Both the position numbers and the translations under genes were made by a program. Positions 47,400 through 57,163 of a stretch of 64,000 nucleotides of DNA are shown piece after piece. The stretch covers positions 28,998 to 92,997 of the forward strand of contig CAIUCH010000051.1 of NCBI GenBank assembly GCA_903897605.1, written 5' to 3'. The notes under the pieces were generated by a model. That model was given only the letters and a program-made list of their open reading frames with translations. It did not search any database and was not told the DNA's origin. Numbering within the stretch: position 1 is the first letter of the stretch; every line of letters begins with the position of its first letter. This DNA is from an uncultured Alphaproteobacteria bacterium (GTDB taxonomy: Bacteria > Pseudomonadota > Alphaproteobacteria > Micropepsales > Micropepsaceae).

Positions 47400-48746
47400 A
47401 TGACAATCGATAGCCCCGTTTCAGCAGAAGCGATCGCCGAAGGTCAGAAAATGCGAAAACGCCGACTGACCTACGCGTTGGTCATGGGCGTGGTTTCCAA
47501 AACTTTGGCGGTCACGGTACAGTGGCTGGCTCTCCCGCTGGCGCTAAAAGCCCTGGGGACCGAACGATATGCCGCGTTCCTGGCGTTGCAGGCATTGGTT
47601 GCTTGGGCGAGTCTCCTGGCTTTAGGGCTGGCGCCCTCGTTACCGCGATTTGTCTCCGCCGCGTCGGTGGCCAATGATCGTGATCTTCAGCGGAATATTT
47701 TCCAGACTGCGATCATCTATCTTTTTGCAGCATGCGTGGCATTTGCTCTGGTCATGTTGGCGTTGGGATATTTTGTGTCGCCATCAAAATTGGTCGCAAT
47801 CCACGGCGTAGCGCCGGGCCAGATATTTTCGGCCTACAAAGCTGTTGTCCTGCTCACCTGCTTCCAATTGATCGGAAGCGTGGCGCCGTCAATTCGCGGC
47901 GGCTATCAGGAACTTCATTATTCCTACACATGGGCGGCCATTGCCAATCTGATGGTCATGGTTGGATTGTTCCATTTCACATCTGGTACATCAACGATCG
48001 TTACTTTCCTGATCACGATCTACGGTCCTCTCACAGCACTGATGTTGATCGATATGGTGCTGATCAGCATACAACGCCCTTATCTGGTTCGCGGCGGCGT
48101 GCAGCTGGTGCAAACCGGAAAACGATTAGCCCCGCAGGCCGGCAATGCGCTGGCCGCGCAATTCTCGTATTTCCTTGTATCTTTTCTACCGACTCTCATT
48201 GTCGCGCATTTAGCCGGCACGCAGGCGACAGCCGCCTTTGGCAGCATCATGCAGGTTCTCATCCTCGCAGGTAGCGGAATGAACCTCATCTACCAGCCAC
48301 TGGTCCCGGCTATCGCCAACGCCTACGCACATCATGATCGTTTGTGGGTACGGCGCGCTTATTTCCGGGCGGCGAGTTTGGTAACGCTTATTTGCGGTAC
48401 GGGACTGCTGATCGACATTTTTTTTGGAGAATTTCTTCTGCATAGATGGCTCGGCGCGGACTTCCTGATACCCCCTCTACTAACATTGATGCTGGGCATT
48501 TATTTTAGCATCTGGATGATAAATGTGATGCATTTCAATTTCCTGGCCGCCACCGGGAGTCTGCATCGCGTGGGCAAGGCCTATCTAATCGAGGGCCTGC
48601 TCTCCATTTCCTTGGGGACGCTGCTGACGCATTTCTTCGGGACCACGGGCATGGCCGCTGGCCTCGTGGTTGGAACGGCATGCGTCAATCTTTGGTTTAT
48701 GTCACTTCAAGTTTGGCGCCAAGTTATCCGCCCTATTCAAGCCTGA
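47400..48746 (+). CDS. wzx: Wzx-type flippase (MOP superfamily)
   Basis: 448 residues with twelve or so hydrophobic segments typical of polysaccharide flippases, such as TLAVTVQWLALPLALKALG, FLALQALVAWASLLALGL, TAIIYLFAACVAFALVMLALGYF, YFLVSFLPTLIVAHLAG and LLSISLGTLLTHFF. The N-terminal RRLTYALVMGVVSKTL and the first-helix pattern ALPLALKALGTERYAAFLALQALV are the usual start. It would flip undecaprenyl-linked repeat units to the periplasm for Wzy. Last rightward gene of the O-unit region, 80 bases after wlbC. Confidence 0.84.
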   Translation: MTIDSPVSAEAIAEGQKMRKRRLTYALVMGVVSKTLAVTVQWLALPLALKALGTERYAAFLALQALVAWASLLALGLAPSLPRFVSAASVANDRDLQRNIFQTAIIYLFAACVAFALVMLALGYFVSPSKLVAIHGVAPGQIFSAYKAVVLLTCFQLIGSVAPSIRGGYQELHYSYTWAAIANLMVMVGLFHFTSGTSTIVTFLITIYGPLTALMLIDMVLISIQRPYLVRGGVQLVQTGKRLAPQAGNALAAQFSYFLVSFLPTLIVAHLAGTQATAAFGSIMQVLILAGSGMNLIYQPLVPAIANAYAHHDRLWVRRAYFRAASLVTLICGTGLLIDIFFGEFLLHRWLGADFLIPPLLTLMLGIYFSIWMINVMHFNFLAATGSLHRVGKAYLIEGLLSISLGTLLTHFFGTTGMAAGLVVGTACVNLWFMSLQVWRQVIRPIQA

Positions 48747-48831
48747 ACCCAGAAGAACGAAATTCGCTCGTCCTTTTTGTCAGAAGAACAATCCGGGTGT
48801 TCGGGCGCAATCTTGTCACCCTCGATATAGT

Positions 48832-48906
48832 TGGTGAGCCCGGATGGGATCGAACCATCGACCCTCTGATTAAAAGTCAGATGCTCTACCGCTGAGCTAC
48901 GGGCCC
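48832..48906 (-). tRNA. tRNA-Lys (anticodon UUU)
   Basis: 75 bases including an encoded CCA end. All stems pair: acceptor GGGCCCG with CGGGCTC (one G-U), D arm GCTC/GAGC, anticodon stem TCTGA/TCAGA with loop CTTTTAA (anticodon TTT) and T arm GATGG/CCATC with TTCGATC. The discriminator is A. It lies leftward just past tgt, with 74 bases between. Confidence 0.97.
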
Positions 48907-48980
48907 CCAAAAGTGGGCGGACCATATGGGCCCGGCGCAGGCGGGTCAACCACTTTGGGAAGAGCGCGAAACCCTCGCTT

Positions 48981-50102
48981 TCATGCCTCGTTTGCCGCCC
49001 CATAACGGCTTTGGAACGATGCGGCGAAGACCTTAGTTTCACTGCCTGCGATGGCGGCGCGCAATCGAGCCATCAGGTCCTGGTAGAATGTAAGGTTGTG
49101 CCAAGTGACCAGCATGCTGGCGATGATCTCGCCCGCCTTGACTACATGATGCAGATAAGCACGGGAGAATTGGCGGCAGGCCGGGCAGCGACATGCAGCG
49201 TCGATTGGCATATTGTCGTCCGCGTGGCGCGCGTTCTTGAGATTGAGGGGCCCGTCCCAGGTGAACGCCTGACCGTTACGGCCTGACCGGGTCGGGAGAA
49301 CACAGTCAAACATGTCTATTCCGCGCACGACCGCGCCCACTATGTCATCAGGTTTTCCCACTCCCATTAGGTAACGTGGAGCATCCGATGGCAGATGTGG
49401 CAGAGTGGCGTCCAGGGTCTCAAACATTGCGCTCTGCCCCTCCCCCACGGCCAAACCGCCTATGGCATATCCGTCAAAATCAATCTCACGCAGCGCTTCA
49501 GCCGAGCGCTGACGAAATTTGGCGATTGTACCGCCCTGCACGATACCGAAGCAGGCGCGGCCCGGCTGTTGCCCGAACGCGGCCTTCGAGCGTGCTGCCC
49601 ATCGCATCGATAGGTTCAAGGATGCCTCTATTGTGCTTTCAGGCGCTGGCAATGCCGGGCATTCGTCAAGTACCATCTGGATGTCAGATCCCAACAACCT
49701 CTGGATCTGCATGGCGCGCTCGGGGGACAGAAACTCGGACCTGCCGTCGATATGCGACTGAAAGCGAACGCCGTCTTCAGTGATCTTGCGCAGGGACGAA
49801 AGCGACATAACCTGGAAGCCGCCCGAATCTGTTAGGATTGGGCCGTCCCAACCCATGAATTTGTGCAAACCACCCAACCGCCCAATTCTGTCAGCCCCAG
49901 GCCGCAGCATCAGATGATAGGTATTTCCCAGCAGAATATCCGCCCCGGTCTCGCGGACGCTCCACGGCAGCATCGCCTTGACCGTGGCCGCCGTCCCAAC
50001 CGGCATGAAAGCGGGGGTACGTATTTCACCCCTGGAGGTGCTGATCGCGCCGGAACGGCCATTTCCGTCCGTTTTAGACAGATCAAAGACGATGCCGGGC
50101 AT
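48981..50102 (-). CDS. tgt: Queuine tRNA-ribosyltransferase (tRNA-guanine transglycosylase)
   Basis: 373 residues from the ATG at 50102; a TTG five codons upstream is the alternative. TIM barrel with [27 protein letters not shown] (catalytic Asp), GGLAVGEGQ, the second Asp in [13 protein letters not shown], and the zinc site CRCPACRQF...LHH near the C-terminus. It swaps guanine 34 for the queuine precursor in Asn, Asp, His and Tyr tRNAs. queA, the next step, lies 3.5 kb to the right, separated by a rightward insertion. Confidence 0.97.
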   Translation of the reverse strand: MPGIVFDLSKTDGNGRSGAISTSRGEIRTPAFMPVGTAATVKAMLPWSVRETGADILLGNTYHLMLRPGADRIGRLGGLHKFMGWDGPILTDSGGFQVMSLSSLRKITEDGVRFQSHIDGRSEFLSPERAMQIQRLLGSDIQMVLDECPALPAPESTIEASLNLSMRWAARSKAAFGQQPGRACFGIVQGGTIAKFRQRSAEALREIDFDGYAIGGLAVGEGQSAMFETLDATLPHLPSDAPRYLMGVGKPDDIVGAVVRGIDMFDCVLPTRSGRNGQAFTWDGPLNLKNARHADDNMPIDAACRCPACRQFSRAYLHHVVKAGEIIASMLVTWHNLTFYQDLMARLRAAIAGSETKVFAASFQSRYGAANEA

Positions 50103-50378
50103 GCGGGACCGATCCAATTCGTGCGCGGCAGGGCCGATATATGCAAACTTAGCAAACTATAATCTTAGCTAAGTATTTAATCTTGCTGGAACTTTTCATG
50201 AGATGGTACGTTTGTCAAACTTAAGGGGAACCAGGTCAAAAATCTGCCATGTTACGCACGCAAAGAAATTCGTAACCAACTTGGAGCAGATTCCCACGAA
50301 ATGCCGATGATGGGTTTGGGGATCACCTTGTCGTTGCCGCGTTTAGAAAAATAATGATTTCAACGAACGGGCCCACCA

Positions 50379-51800
50379 GTGACGGTTGAAGAAAGCTTTG
50401 TAGATGCGCGCGGCGGCTTTGTGGAAAGCCGGGATTTTGTCGCCATACCGCCGGCTCACACGCTACGGTTCTCCCAGCGAATCGTTTGCCATTTGCTCGT
50501 GGCACTGGAAACGGTACTGATCGGCTTGGTGGCATTCGCGATCTTGGCAACTCCGCAACTTCGACATGGAGATTTTCGTTACGCTGTCGCTTCCAGCGTA
50601 GCGATTGCCTTCGTCGTAATGATGTTCGCATTCCTCTCCGGTGCGGCGACTTTCGATCGTTTCTCGAGCCGCCTCTCCCTACTATCCGGCGCACTTGCCG
50701 GCGCTACTCTTGCCGCACTTGCGGCAACGCTGGGCGGCGGCACCTTGCCTTACGTGGCATTCTGCGCCGCGACACTGTTCGCGGGCGTCTACGGAATCAA
50801 AATTCCCACTTCGCTGTTGAAAGCATTCCTGCTTCAGCGGGGACATCTCACACGCCTTGTTGCCGTCGCGGCGGATGACCCGGCCCAGCGCATGGCGCTG
50901 ATCAAACTGTTGCGCCAGCGCGACGACATCGAAATCGTCTTCGGAGGTTCACCAGCTGCATTTGATCTCTTGAGCAATCTGACACAGGCAGACCAGCTGG
51001 ACGAAATCGTGCTTGCCGGCCACGAAGCGCGAGAGGCAAATATCGCGGCTTTGGCGGGGCTGGCTGTCACATTGGTTCGCGTTACGCCCCAGGACAGGCT
51101 GGAACATCGCGTGTTCGATCCCCGTTGGGGCAAGAAACGCATATTCGGGCCCTGGAGTGCGCCCGCCGCCGTTATTACCCAGCCGCCGCTGCGAGGATGG
51201 CGCGGAACGGCCAAGCGCTTGATGGATACATTCGGCGCCGCCGTTTTGCTGATTTTTTTCGCACCGATCATGCTGGCTTGCGCAATCGCGATTAAAGTGG
51301 AGAGCCCGGGACCGGTGTTCTTCGTTCAGGAACGCGCGGGTTATCGCAACAAATCATTCCAGATGTTCAAATTCCGTTCGATGCGTAGCGACCTCACGGA
51401 TGCAACAGGGTCCCAGCTTACCCAGCGCTGCGACCCCCGTGTGACGCGCGTCGGCGACTTCCTGCGCCGGAGCAGTGCCGACGAACTGCCGCAACTGCTC
51501 AATGTTCTGCTGGGCGACATGTCATTGGTTGGGCCCAGACCGCACCCCAAAGGGGCGCGGGCAGGTACCGTTCTATACGACGATCTGATTCCCAATTTTT
51601 ATTCGCGTTATCGCATGAAGCCGGGAATAACCGGTCTCGCGCAGATTAACGGCCTGCGGGGCAACACAGAAACAGAGCAACATCTCATCGATAGATTTGG
51701 GACCGACCTGCAATATGCAGCGGAATGGACCCCGTTTCTTGACATCGCGATTCTAGTCCGTACGGTCGTGCATCTTTGCAAAGGCACCAACGCCTTTTAA
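50379..51800 (+). CDS. Polyprenyl-phosphate sugar-phosphate transferase (initiating; WcaJ/ExoY family)
   Basis: 473 residues, GTG start with a poor ribosome site. Four N-terminal membrane segments (residues about 35-145), a Rossmann-like CoA_binding_3 section (LTRLVAVAADD), a fifth hydrophobic segment (DTFGAAVLLIFFAPIMLACAIAI), and the catalytic domain with PGPVFFVQERAGYRNKSFQMFKFRSM, LRRSSADELPQLLNVLLGDMSLVGPRP and KPGITGLAQINGLRG. It adds the first sugar-1-phosphate to undecaprenyl phosphate and so starts repeat-unit synthesis. The sugar is often glucose or galactose. The 261 bases upstream (50118-50378) hold its promoter and that of tgt. Confidence 0.92.
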   Translation: MTVEESFVDARGGFVESRDFVAIPPAHTLRFSQRIVCHLLVALETVLIGLVAFAILATPQLRHGDFRYAVASSVAIAFVVMMFAFLSGAATFDRFSSRLSLLSGALAGATLAALAATLGGGTLPYVAFCAATLFAGVYGIKIPTSLLKAFLLQRGHLTRLVAVAADDPAQRMALIKLLRQRDDIEIVFGGSPAAFDLLSNLTQADQLDEIVLAGHEAREANIAALAGLAVTLVRVTPQDRLEHRVFDPRWGKKRIFGPWSAPAAVITQPPLRGWRGTAKRLMDTFGAAVLLIFFAPIMLACAIAIKVESPGPVFFVQERAGYRNKSFQMFKFRSMRSDLTDATGSQLTQRCDPRVTRVGDFLRRSSADELPQLLNVLLGDMSLVGPRPHPKGARAGTVLYDDLIPNFYSRYRMKPGITGLAQINGLRGNTETEQHLIDRFGTDLQYAAEWTPFLDIAILVRTVVHLCKGTNAF

Positions 51801-51826
51801 GCAATTTTCCGTCCGTCGGAGAAATC

Positions 51827-52645
51827 ATGCGCATCGTTCTTATCGGCAAGGGGAGCTTCATTGCGCGCGCCGTTGCCAATGTCGCACAAGCTCGCGGCCT
51901 TGATTGTTTCGCGCTCGCGCATGATGCACCACTGGACGATATTGGGCCGGCCGATTGCCTGATCAACTTCGCGCTTCATCCCCGATACCGGTCTGGGGCC
52001 TATTCCTCGGGGCTCGATTATGACCTTCGGGCGGCCCGCGCAGCACGACAGTCAAAAGCTCATTTTGTCATGCTCAGCACGCGGCGCGTTTACGGTCCGG
52101 ACTGCCGCTGGGGAGCGACGGAAATGATGACCGCAGTGGGCGATGAGACCGCTTATGGGCGGAACAAGGCCCTCACGGAAAAAGCCGTACTTGACTCACT
52201 TTCCGGCTTGGCAGGCATATTCCGCCTTTCGAACATATTCGGATACGAATATGATGGCGCGCCGCCTCGAAAAAGCTTTCTTGGACTAATGCTTGAAACA
52301 TTAAAACAAGAAAACACAATATTCTTTGATATGCACCCCGATACGAGGCGTGACTTCCTACCCGTCGAACTGGCGGCTGCCCTGCTGCTCGACCGTGCTC
52401 TCGACCGAACGCAGGGCATCTACAACCTTGGTTCCGGCTTTGCGGTGAACTGCGGTGATTTGGCGGATTGGGTATGTGAAGGGTATGGAGATGGAAGACT
52501 GATTTGTGATCCAATGACACTACGCGACGAATTTTTTCTCGACATGGACAAGTGGCGCAATCAATTCGCGTTGCCATTTGATGAATCGTTGCTTCAAGCC
52601 TATTGCAAGAATTTGGGCCGGAGACTTAGATGCGAAAAATCCTGA
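51827..52645 (+). CDS. RmlD-like NAD(P)-dependent sugar reductase/epimerase
   Basis: 272 residues from the ATG at 51827 behind CGGAGAAATC. Extended SDR with a reduced Rossmann motif (IVLIGKGSFIARAVANV), MLSTRRVYG, the Tyr-x3-Lys YGRNK, RLSNIFGYE and YNLGSGFAVNCGDLADW. It resembles dTDP-4-keto-rhamnose reductases and related 4-reductases, but the classic GGxGQLG is absent. The gene overlaps the RmlB-like dehydratase by 16 bases, which suggests that it acts on that product. Substrate uncertain. Confidence 0.7.
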   Translation: MRIVLIGKGSFIARAVANVAQARGLDCFALAHDAPLDDIGPADCLINFALHPRYRSGAYSSGLDYDLRAARAARQSKAHFVMLSTRRVYGPDCRWGATEMMTAVGDETAYGRNKALTEKAVLDSLSGLAGIFRLSNIFGYEYDGAPPRKSFLGLMLETLKQENTIFFDMHPDTRRDFLPVELAAALLLDRALDRTQGIYNLGSGFAVNCGDLADWVCEGYGDGRLICDPMTLRDEFFLDMDKWRNQFALPFDESLLQAYCKNLGRRLRCEKS

Positions 52646-53601
52646 TTACCGGGGGCGCCGGTTTCATCGGATCGCACTTCGTTGATGCCCTCGCAGCGGC
52701 CTTCCCCGATTGCCGTATCGTCGTATTCGACAAAATGACCTATGCGGCCGACATACGTTACCTTGCCCCGTTGATCGAAACTGGGCAGACCCAACTCGTG
52801 GTCGGTGACATTTGCGACTATGAGCTATGCCGCAAGCTGGTGCATGGTTGCGATCTTGTCGTGCATGCCGCAGCTGAGAGTCATGTGGATCGCTCATTCT
52901 ATAGTTCCATGCTGTTTACTCAAACCAACGCGCTCGGTACGCACACGATCATGGAGGCCTGCCGCAACGCCAAGGCCCCGCGCATTATCCATATAAGTAC
53001 TGACGAAGTTTATGGCGAGGTTCTGTCCGGAGAATGCGACGAATCCGGCGAGATGAATCCTACAAACCCTTATTCCGCCTCGAAGGCGGCGGCGGAAATG
53101 ATCGTCAATGGCTACCGTCATTCGTTTAAGCTGCCGGTTATCGTGGTTCGAGCCAACAATGTGTATGGCATCCGGCAATTTCCCGAGAAATTGATCCCGA
53201 GATGCATCATGTCCCTGATCGACGGTGAAAAAATTCCGCTGCATGGCGACGGCAACAATGTTCGGCACTATCTCGCCGCGCCGGATTTCGCTGCGGCCCT
53301 GGTTCTGCTGGTCAACAAGGGCGTCATTAACGAAATCTACAACATCGGCTCCAAGGAAGAGCATCGCAACCGCGATATCGCGCAAATGATTTGCGAGCAG
53401 TTCAATACGACATTCGAGGATAGTGTGAAGTTTGTTAAGGACCGACCGTTCAATGACCGACGCTATTCCATCTCTTGGGACAAGATCGCAGATTTGGGCT
53501 GGAAACCCAAACACAACCTGCCGAAGAACATCCCCATGATCGTCGATTGGTACCGCAAGAATGCCGAGACGATCCGAAATCGTCAGGAAATTCATACATA
53601 G
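52630..53601 (+). CDS. dTDP-glucose 4,6-dehydratase-like (RmlB family)
   Basis: 323 residues, GGAG eight bases upstream. ITGGAGFIGSHFV, HAAAESHVDRSF, catalytic HISTDEVYGEV (Thr-Asp-Glu), Tyr-x3-Lys in NPYSASKAAAE, and NVYGIRQFPEKLIPRCI are RmlB signatures. RmlB dehydrates dTDP-glucose to dTDP-4-keto-6-deoxyglucose. RmlA and RmlC are missing from the window, so dTDP-rhamnose is not certain; a UDP or CDP sugar is possible. It ends 2 bases before the convergent queA. Confidence 0.8.
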   Translation: MRKILITGGAGFIGSHFVDALAAAFPDCRIVVFDKMTYAADIRYLAPLIETGQTQLVVGDICDYELCRKLVHGCDLVVHAAAESHVDRSFYSSMLFTQTNALGTHTIMEACRNAKAPRIIHISTDEVYGEVLSGECDESGEMNPTNPYSASKAAAEMIVNGYRHSFKLPVIVVRANNVYGIRQFPEKLIPRCIMSLIDGEKIPLHGDGNNVRHYLAAPDFAAALVLLVNKGVINEIYNIGSKEEHRNRDIAQMICEQFNTTFEDSVKFVKDRPFNDRRYSISWDKIADLGWKPKHNLPKNIPMIVDWYRKNAETIRNRQEIHT

Positions 53602-53603
53602 TA

Positions 53604-54644
53604 TCAGCCCAGCAGCAGGCAGGCGTCGCCATAGGAATAGAACCGGTATTCCAGCCGAATCGCCTCCGCATAAGCTTTCTTCATGACCTCAATTCCGCTG
53701 AAAGCGCAGACCAGCATGAACAGCGTGGAACGCGGCAAGTGAAAATTCGTCAGCAAAAGGTCCGCCGCGCGGAAGCGATGTCCGGGCACAATGAAGATTT
53801 CCGTGTCCCCATTGAATTCTTGCAGCACACCATTCTCGCCTGTGGCGCTTTCCAAGGTTCTTAGCGACGTCGTACCGACGGCGAGCAATCGGCCACCGGT
53901 TTCGCGCACCGTGTTGAGTCGGCTGGCAACACCCCCGTCCAAGACGGCATGTTCGGCATGCATGCGATGCTGCACGGTATCATCGGCCGTAACTGGAAGG
54001 AACGTTCCCAATCCGATCTGCAGCGTTACAACTTCGCGAATCACATTTTTCGTAGCGAGCGAGGCGAATAATTCCTGCGTGAAATGAAGGCCCGCGGTAG
54101 GGGCTGCAACGGAACCTGGGTTTTTTGCGAAGATGGTTTGATAATCATCCCTGTCCTGGGCGTCCGCCTTGCGCTTGCCCGCGATATAGGGTGGCAAAGG
54201 CACTTCGCCCAGCCTCGTGATGGCGGCATCCAAGGCCGACCCGGATAGGCCGAATTCGATTTCCGCTTCCCCGCCGGCGCCCCGCGCCACGACATTCGCA
54301 CTGAGATTACCAAAAGCAAGAGCGTCGCCTTGCCGCAATTTGCTTGCCGGCCGCGCCAGAACGGCGAACCGGTTCATTGCCAGCCGGCGATGCAGCAATA
54401 CTTCGATGTTGGCGGAACTTGTCGCGCGCAGCCGCGCACCACGCAACCGTGCCGGAATCACCCGCGTATCGTTGATCACCATGGCATCGCCGGCCCGGAC
54501 ATAATCGGGAAGATCACGTACGTGCCGATGCTCGATGCGGCCATCGCGGTGCACGACCATCAAACGGGCGCCGTCACGCGGAGATGCCGGGCGAAGCGCT
54601 ATACGCTCTTCGGGCAATTCGAAATCAAACAGCGACACATCCAT
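53604..54644 (-). CDS. queA: S-adenosylmethionine:tRNA ribosyltransferase-isomerase
   Basis: 346 residues from the ATG at 54644, matching the usual start [20 protein letters not shown]; the upstream extension is unrelated. Core motifs [21 protein letters not shown]-type positions, [34 protein letters not shown] and [17 protein letters not shown]. It transfers the ribosyl part of SAM to the 7-aminomethyl-7-deazaguanine in tRNA, making epoxyqueuosine. tgt acts just before it. Leftward between two insertions. Confidence 0.96.
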   Translation of the reverse strand: MDVSLFDFELPEERIALRPASPRDGARLMVVHRDGRIEHRHVRDLPDYVRAGDAMVINDTRVIPARLRGARLRATSSANIEVLLHRRLAMNRFAVLARPASKLRQGDALAFGNLSANVVARGAGGEAEIEFGLSGSALDAAITRLGEVPLPPYIAGKRKADAQDRDDYQTIFAKNPGSVAAPTAGLHFTQELFASLATKNVIREVVTLQIGLGTFLPVTADDTVQHRMHAEHAVLDGGVASRLNTVRETGGRLLAVGTTSLRTLESATGENGVLQEFNGDTEIFIVPGHRFRAADLLLTNFHLPRSTLFMLVCAFSGIEVMKKAYAEAIRLEYRFYSYGDACLLLG

Positions 54645-54675
54645 GCCGCGCCTATAACAGGTTCGATCCGTCTTT

Positions 54676-55803
54676 TCAGCCCGCGCTGCCCAATACCGCG
54701 GCGATGACGCGATCCTGAACAGCGGCTTCCAGATAGGGATGCATCGGCAAGCTGACGACCTTTTCCGACAATGCTTCACTGACGGGCGTCGGCACCGCCG
54801 GGTAATGGGCATAGGCCTTCTGCTTCGACAGCGGGATCGGATAATAGACCGCGCTGGGCACCCCGGCCGCTTTCAGATCGGCCTGGAATTTGGCGCGGTT
54901 GTCCACCTGCAACGTATATTGCGCCCAGGTCGATACCGCGCCCTCGATCACGCGCGGCGTCACGATCCGGTTGGAGCCGGCGAAGGCATCGCCATACCGC
55001 TTTGCCAACCGGTTGCGTTTTTCGATCTCGTCCTCGAAGATTTTCAGCTTCTCGATCAGGATGGCCGCCTGGATGGTGTCCAGCCGGGAATTCAAGCCGA
55101 TAAGAACGTGTTCATACCGGTCACTGCCCTGGCCATGCATGCGGAGCGAACGCAGTAGGTCCTTCAATTCATCGTCATCGGTGAAGCAGGCGCCGCCATC
55201 GCCGTAGCAGCCCAGTGGCTTGGCCGGAAAAAAGCTGGTCGCGGCCGCATCGCCGATGGCACCGGCCCGTTTGCCGTCCAAGAGGCCGCCGAACCCCTGC
55301 GCCGTGTCGCAGAGCAGCTTGAGACCATTTTCCGCCGCGATCGGCGCCAGGGTCCGGTAATCGGCGGGCTGGCCGAACAGATCCACCGGCATCACCACCC
55401 TGGGCACCAGTGCGCCCTGCCGCTTTACCAGCGCAATGGCGGCCTTAAGGCTGGCGGGGTTCAAGTTGAAGGTATCGGGCAGCACATCCACGAACACCGG
55501 CGTGGCGCCGGCCAGCGCCACAACCTCGCCGCTAGCGGCAAAGGTGAAGGCCGGGACGAAGACCGCGTCCCCAGGCCCCACGCTCCACGCCCTGAGCACC
55601 AGCAGCAGGGCATCGGTGCCATTGGCGCAGGCAATGGCATGTTTGACACCTGCCCAAGCTGCCAGATCGCTTTCCAGCTGGGCCACCTGCGGCCCGAGGA
55701 TCCATTGCCCGCCTTCCACTGCCGCCTTGATGGCAGCCTCCAGCGGCGCGCCCAGGCGGCGGCGCTGGGCCTGCAGATCGATAAAAGCAATTGGATCATT
55801 CAC
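54676..55803 (-). CDS. DegT/DnrJ/EryC1/StrS aminotransferase, WbpE-like
   Basis: 375 residues. [17 protein letters not shown] start, the PLP lysine at residue 195 ([16 protein letters not shown], a form typical of WbpE), [17 protein letters not shown] and [14 protein letters not shown]. It likely aminates a 3-keto or 4-keto sugar nucleotide. It is the fourth aminotransferase of this family in the window and may duplicate WlbC. Its first 51 codons and 83 bases of upstream DNA are repeated, diverged, at 58.3-58.6 kb, beyond a phage-like module. Ends 31 bases before queA on the same strand. Confidence 0.85.
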   Translation of the reverse strand: MNDPIAFIDLQAQRRRLGAPLEAAIKAAVEGGQWILGPQVAQLESDLAAWAGVKHAIACANGTDALLLVLRAWSVGPGDAVFVPAFTFAASGEVVALAGATPVFVDVLPDTFNLNPASLKAAIALVKRQGALVPRVVMPVDLFGQPADYRTLAPIAAENGLKLLCDTAQGFGGLLDGKRAGAIGDAAATSFFPAKPLGCYGDGGACFTDDDELKDLLRSLRMHGQGSDRYEHVLIGLNSRLDTIQAAILIEKLKIFEDEIEKRNRLAKRYGDAFAGSNRIVTPRVIEGAVSTWAQYTLQVDNRAKFQADLKAAGVPSAVYYPIPLSKQKAYAHYPAVPTPVSEALSEKVVSLPMHPYLEAAVQDRVIAAVLGSAG

Positions 55804-55886
55804 GGAACGCTCCCCTAGGGAATTGCAGGGCTTTTAAGGCCCGGTCGCCGTGCCACGCCATTCACCTAATATTGCAGTTTATATTG
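55651..55886. repeat. Direct repeat copy A: aminotransferase 5' end and upstream region
   Basis: This segment covers codons 1-51 of the aminotransferase and 83 bases before it. A second copy lies at 58321-58559, in the same orientation. About four in five positions agree by eye, with long identical blocks (GATGGCAGCCTCCAGCGGCG and GCGCTGGGCCTGCAGATCGA). The two enclose the 2.4-kb module of Rad52-like, Gp157-like and XRE genes. Confidence 0.85.
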
Positions 55887-55987
55887 AATGGATCTGGCTG
55901 CTTGGAAAGGCCTGCGCCAACTGGTCACGGCAAAGTACCGACGCGCGGCGAGTGTCACGCACTTGCGCTACCGGATCGGCGTCAAAA

Positions 55988-57163
55988 TTAATTCGGCAGG
56001 CTCACTGTGCCCGGCTCCGTTTCGGCAGTAGCGTTCACGCTACTGTTCGGCTGTGGCGGCGGAGCCGCGATCTTTCCTGGAACGCTGCCCTGCCGGGTGT
56101 TTTTCCAGAGTTCCGCGGCGACGGGAAGTGGATCGATGCCCTGGGTACGCCACCACTGCAGTTCGATGGTGGCCCGATGCAGTTCATCATGGTGGATGGA
56201 ACAAATGGGAACGACAAATTCGTCGCTGACTTTCTGCGACAGACCATGGCTTTGGGCAAATTTGAGGTGATGGGCGTGGGAGGGCTCGCGGCCACAGATC
56301 AAGCATGGCTTGACTGAGACGGCCCGCAAGTGGGCCTTGTCCCGGTAACGGCGCGACGTTGCGATTGTAAGAGAAGCCTTGTCGATCCTGGGCCCCGGCG
56401 CGATCTTGGAAGGCTGCGCCTGCCCATCGATCATGGGCTGCGGCAAGCCGGCATCCTCGACCTCGACGGGGTGGGCAGTCAGTCGTTCGATGATCAGCCG
56501 CTCCAAGATGTCGGCATAATGCTCACCCTTGGCATTCTTGAGGGCGGGCATGCATTCCCGCACTTTGCCAATCTGGGCCATATTCCGGGCGAACCAGAGA
56601 GCAAGTTCCGTGGGCGTCTCGACCTTGGTGATCAGATGTCGCAACCCCGAACAGAAAGCCTGTGGCGACAGGCGATCGGCGAACACACGGCCATCCGGAC
56701 CGTGAATGACAAAGCTGTCCGCCGGTCCCGACACCCCGCCCTGCTCTTTGTCATAGAGACAAAGACCAAAACGGTTTCCAAAGGTGGCCAGAGCCCTCTT
56801 GGTGGCGTCGGTTTCGGCAGACTTGATGGCACGCTCGTGGGTATCGGCCAGATTGTGCCCGCTGGCTGAACCCCAGCCAGTTCCCTCTCGCAGGATTGGC
56901 ACCACACCAGCACGCACCCGGATGCGCACGCGCGCCAAATAGGCACAAGACGTGGTCTCGCCGCGGCTGCGCTCATAGACCCGTTCAAAGTGGACCGTCT
57001 CGCGGTCCCAGCCGCCATAGCCGAAAATGGCGTTGGCCTCGGCGATGGCAAACCATCCCTCGATGTAGGAGATCTCCCTGCCCTCGACATTGCGGCAGCG
57101 GACCTGGTGGCGCTCCAGTTTCCCGGTCAACCCACGAATTTGTCTTGGAGAAAAACTGCTCAT
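55988..57163 (-). CDS. Rad52/Rad22-type annealing protein with C-terminal HNH/DUF968-like domain
   Basis: 391 residues. Residues about 10-140 carry the Rad52 core: SYIEGWFAIAEANAIFGYGGW, REGTGWGSASG and ETDATKRALATFGNRFGLCLYDKE, the single-strand annealing fold. A middle region (150-260) has no recognised domain. Residues about 273-355 hold CLIC (287-290), HAHHL (296-300) and CSIHHDELHR (321-330) with DEFVVPI before, a treble-clef HNH pattern close to phage DUF968 proteins. A low-complexity Pro/Ala tail ends it. Predicted phage-type homologous annealing, perhaps with a DNA-binding or nuclease tail. It overlaps the Gp157-like gene by 4 bases (ATGA). Confidence 0.82.
   Translation of the reverse strand: MSSFSPRQIRGLTGKLERHQVRCRNVEGREISYIEGWFAIAEANAIFGYGGWDRETVHFERVYERSRGETTSCAYLARVRIRVRAGVVPILREGTGWGSASGHNLADTHERAIKSAETDATKRALATFGNRFGLCLYDKEQGGVSGPADSFVIHGPDGRVFADRLSPQAFCSGLRHLITKVETPTELALWFARNMAQIGKVRECMPALKNAKGEHYADILERLIIERLTAHPVEVEDAGLPQPMIDGQAQPSKIAPGPRIDKASLTIATSRRYRDKAHLRAVSVKPCLICGREPSHAHHLKFAQSHGLSQKVSDEFVVPICSIHHDELHRATIELQWWRTQGIDPLPVAAELWKNTRQGSVPGKIAAPPPQPNSSVNATAETEPGTVSLPN

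Noticed and set aside
48832..48906. tRNA-Lys as attachment site for an island
   Set aside because: No repeat of its 3' end was seen nearby and no integrase gene lies in the window.
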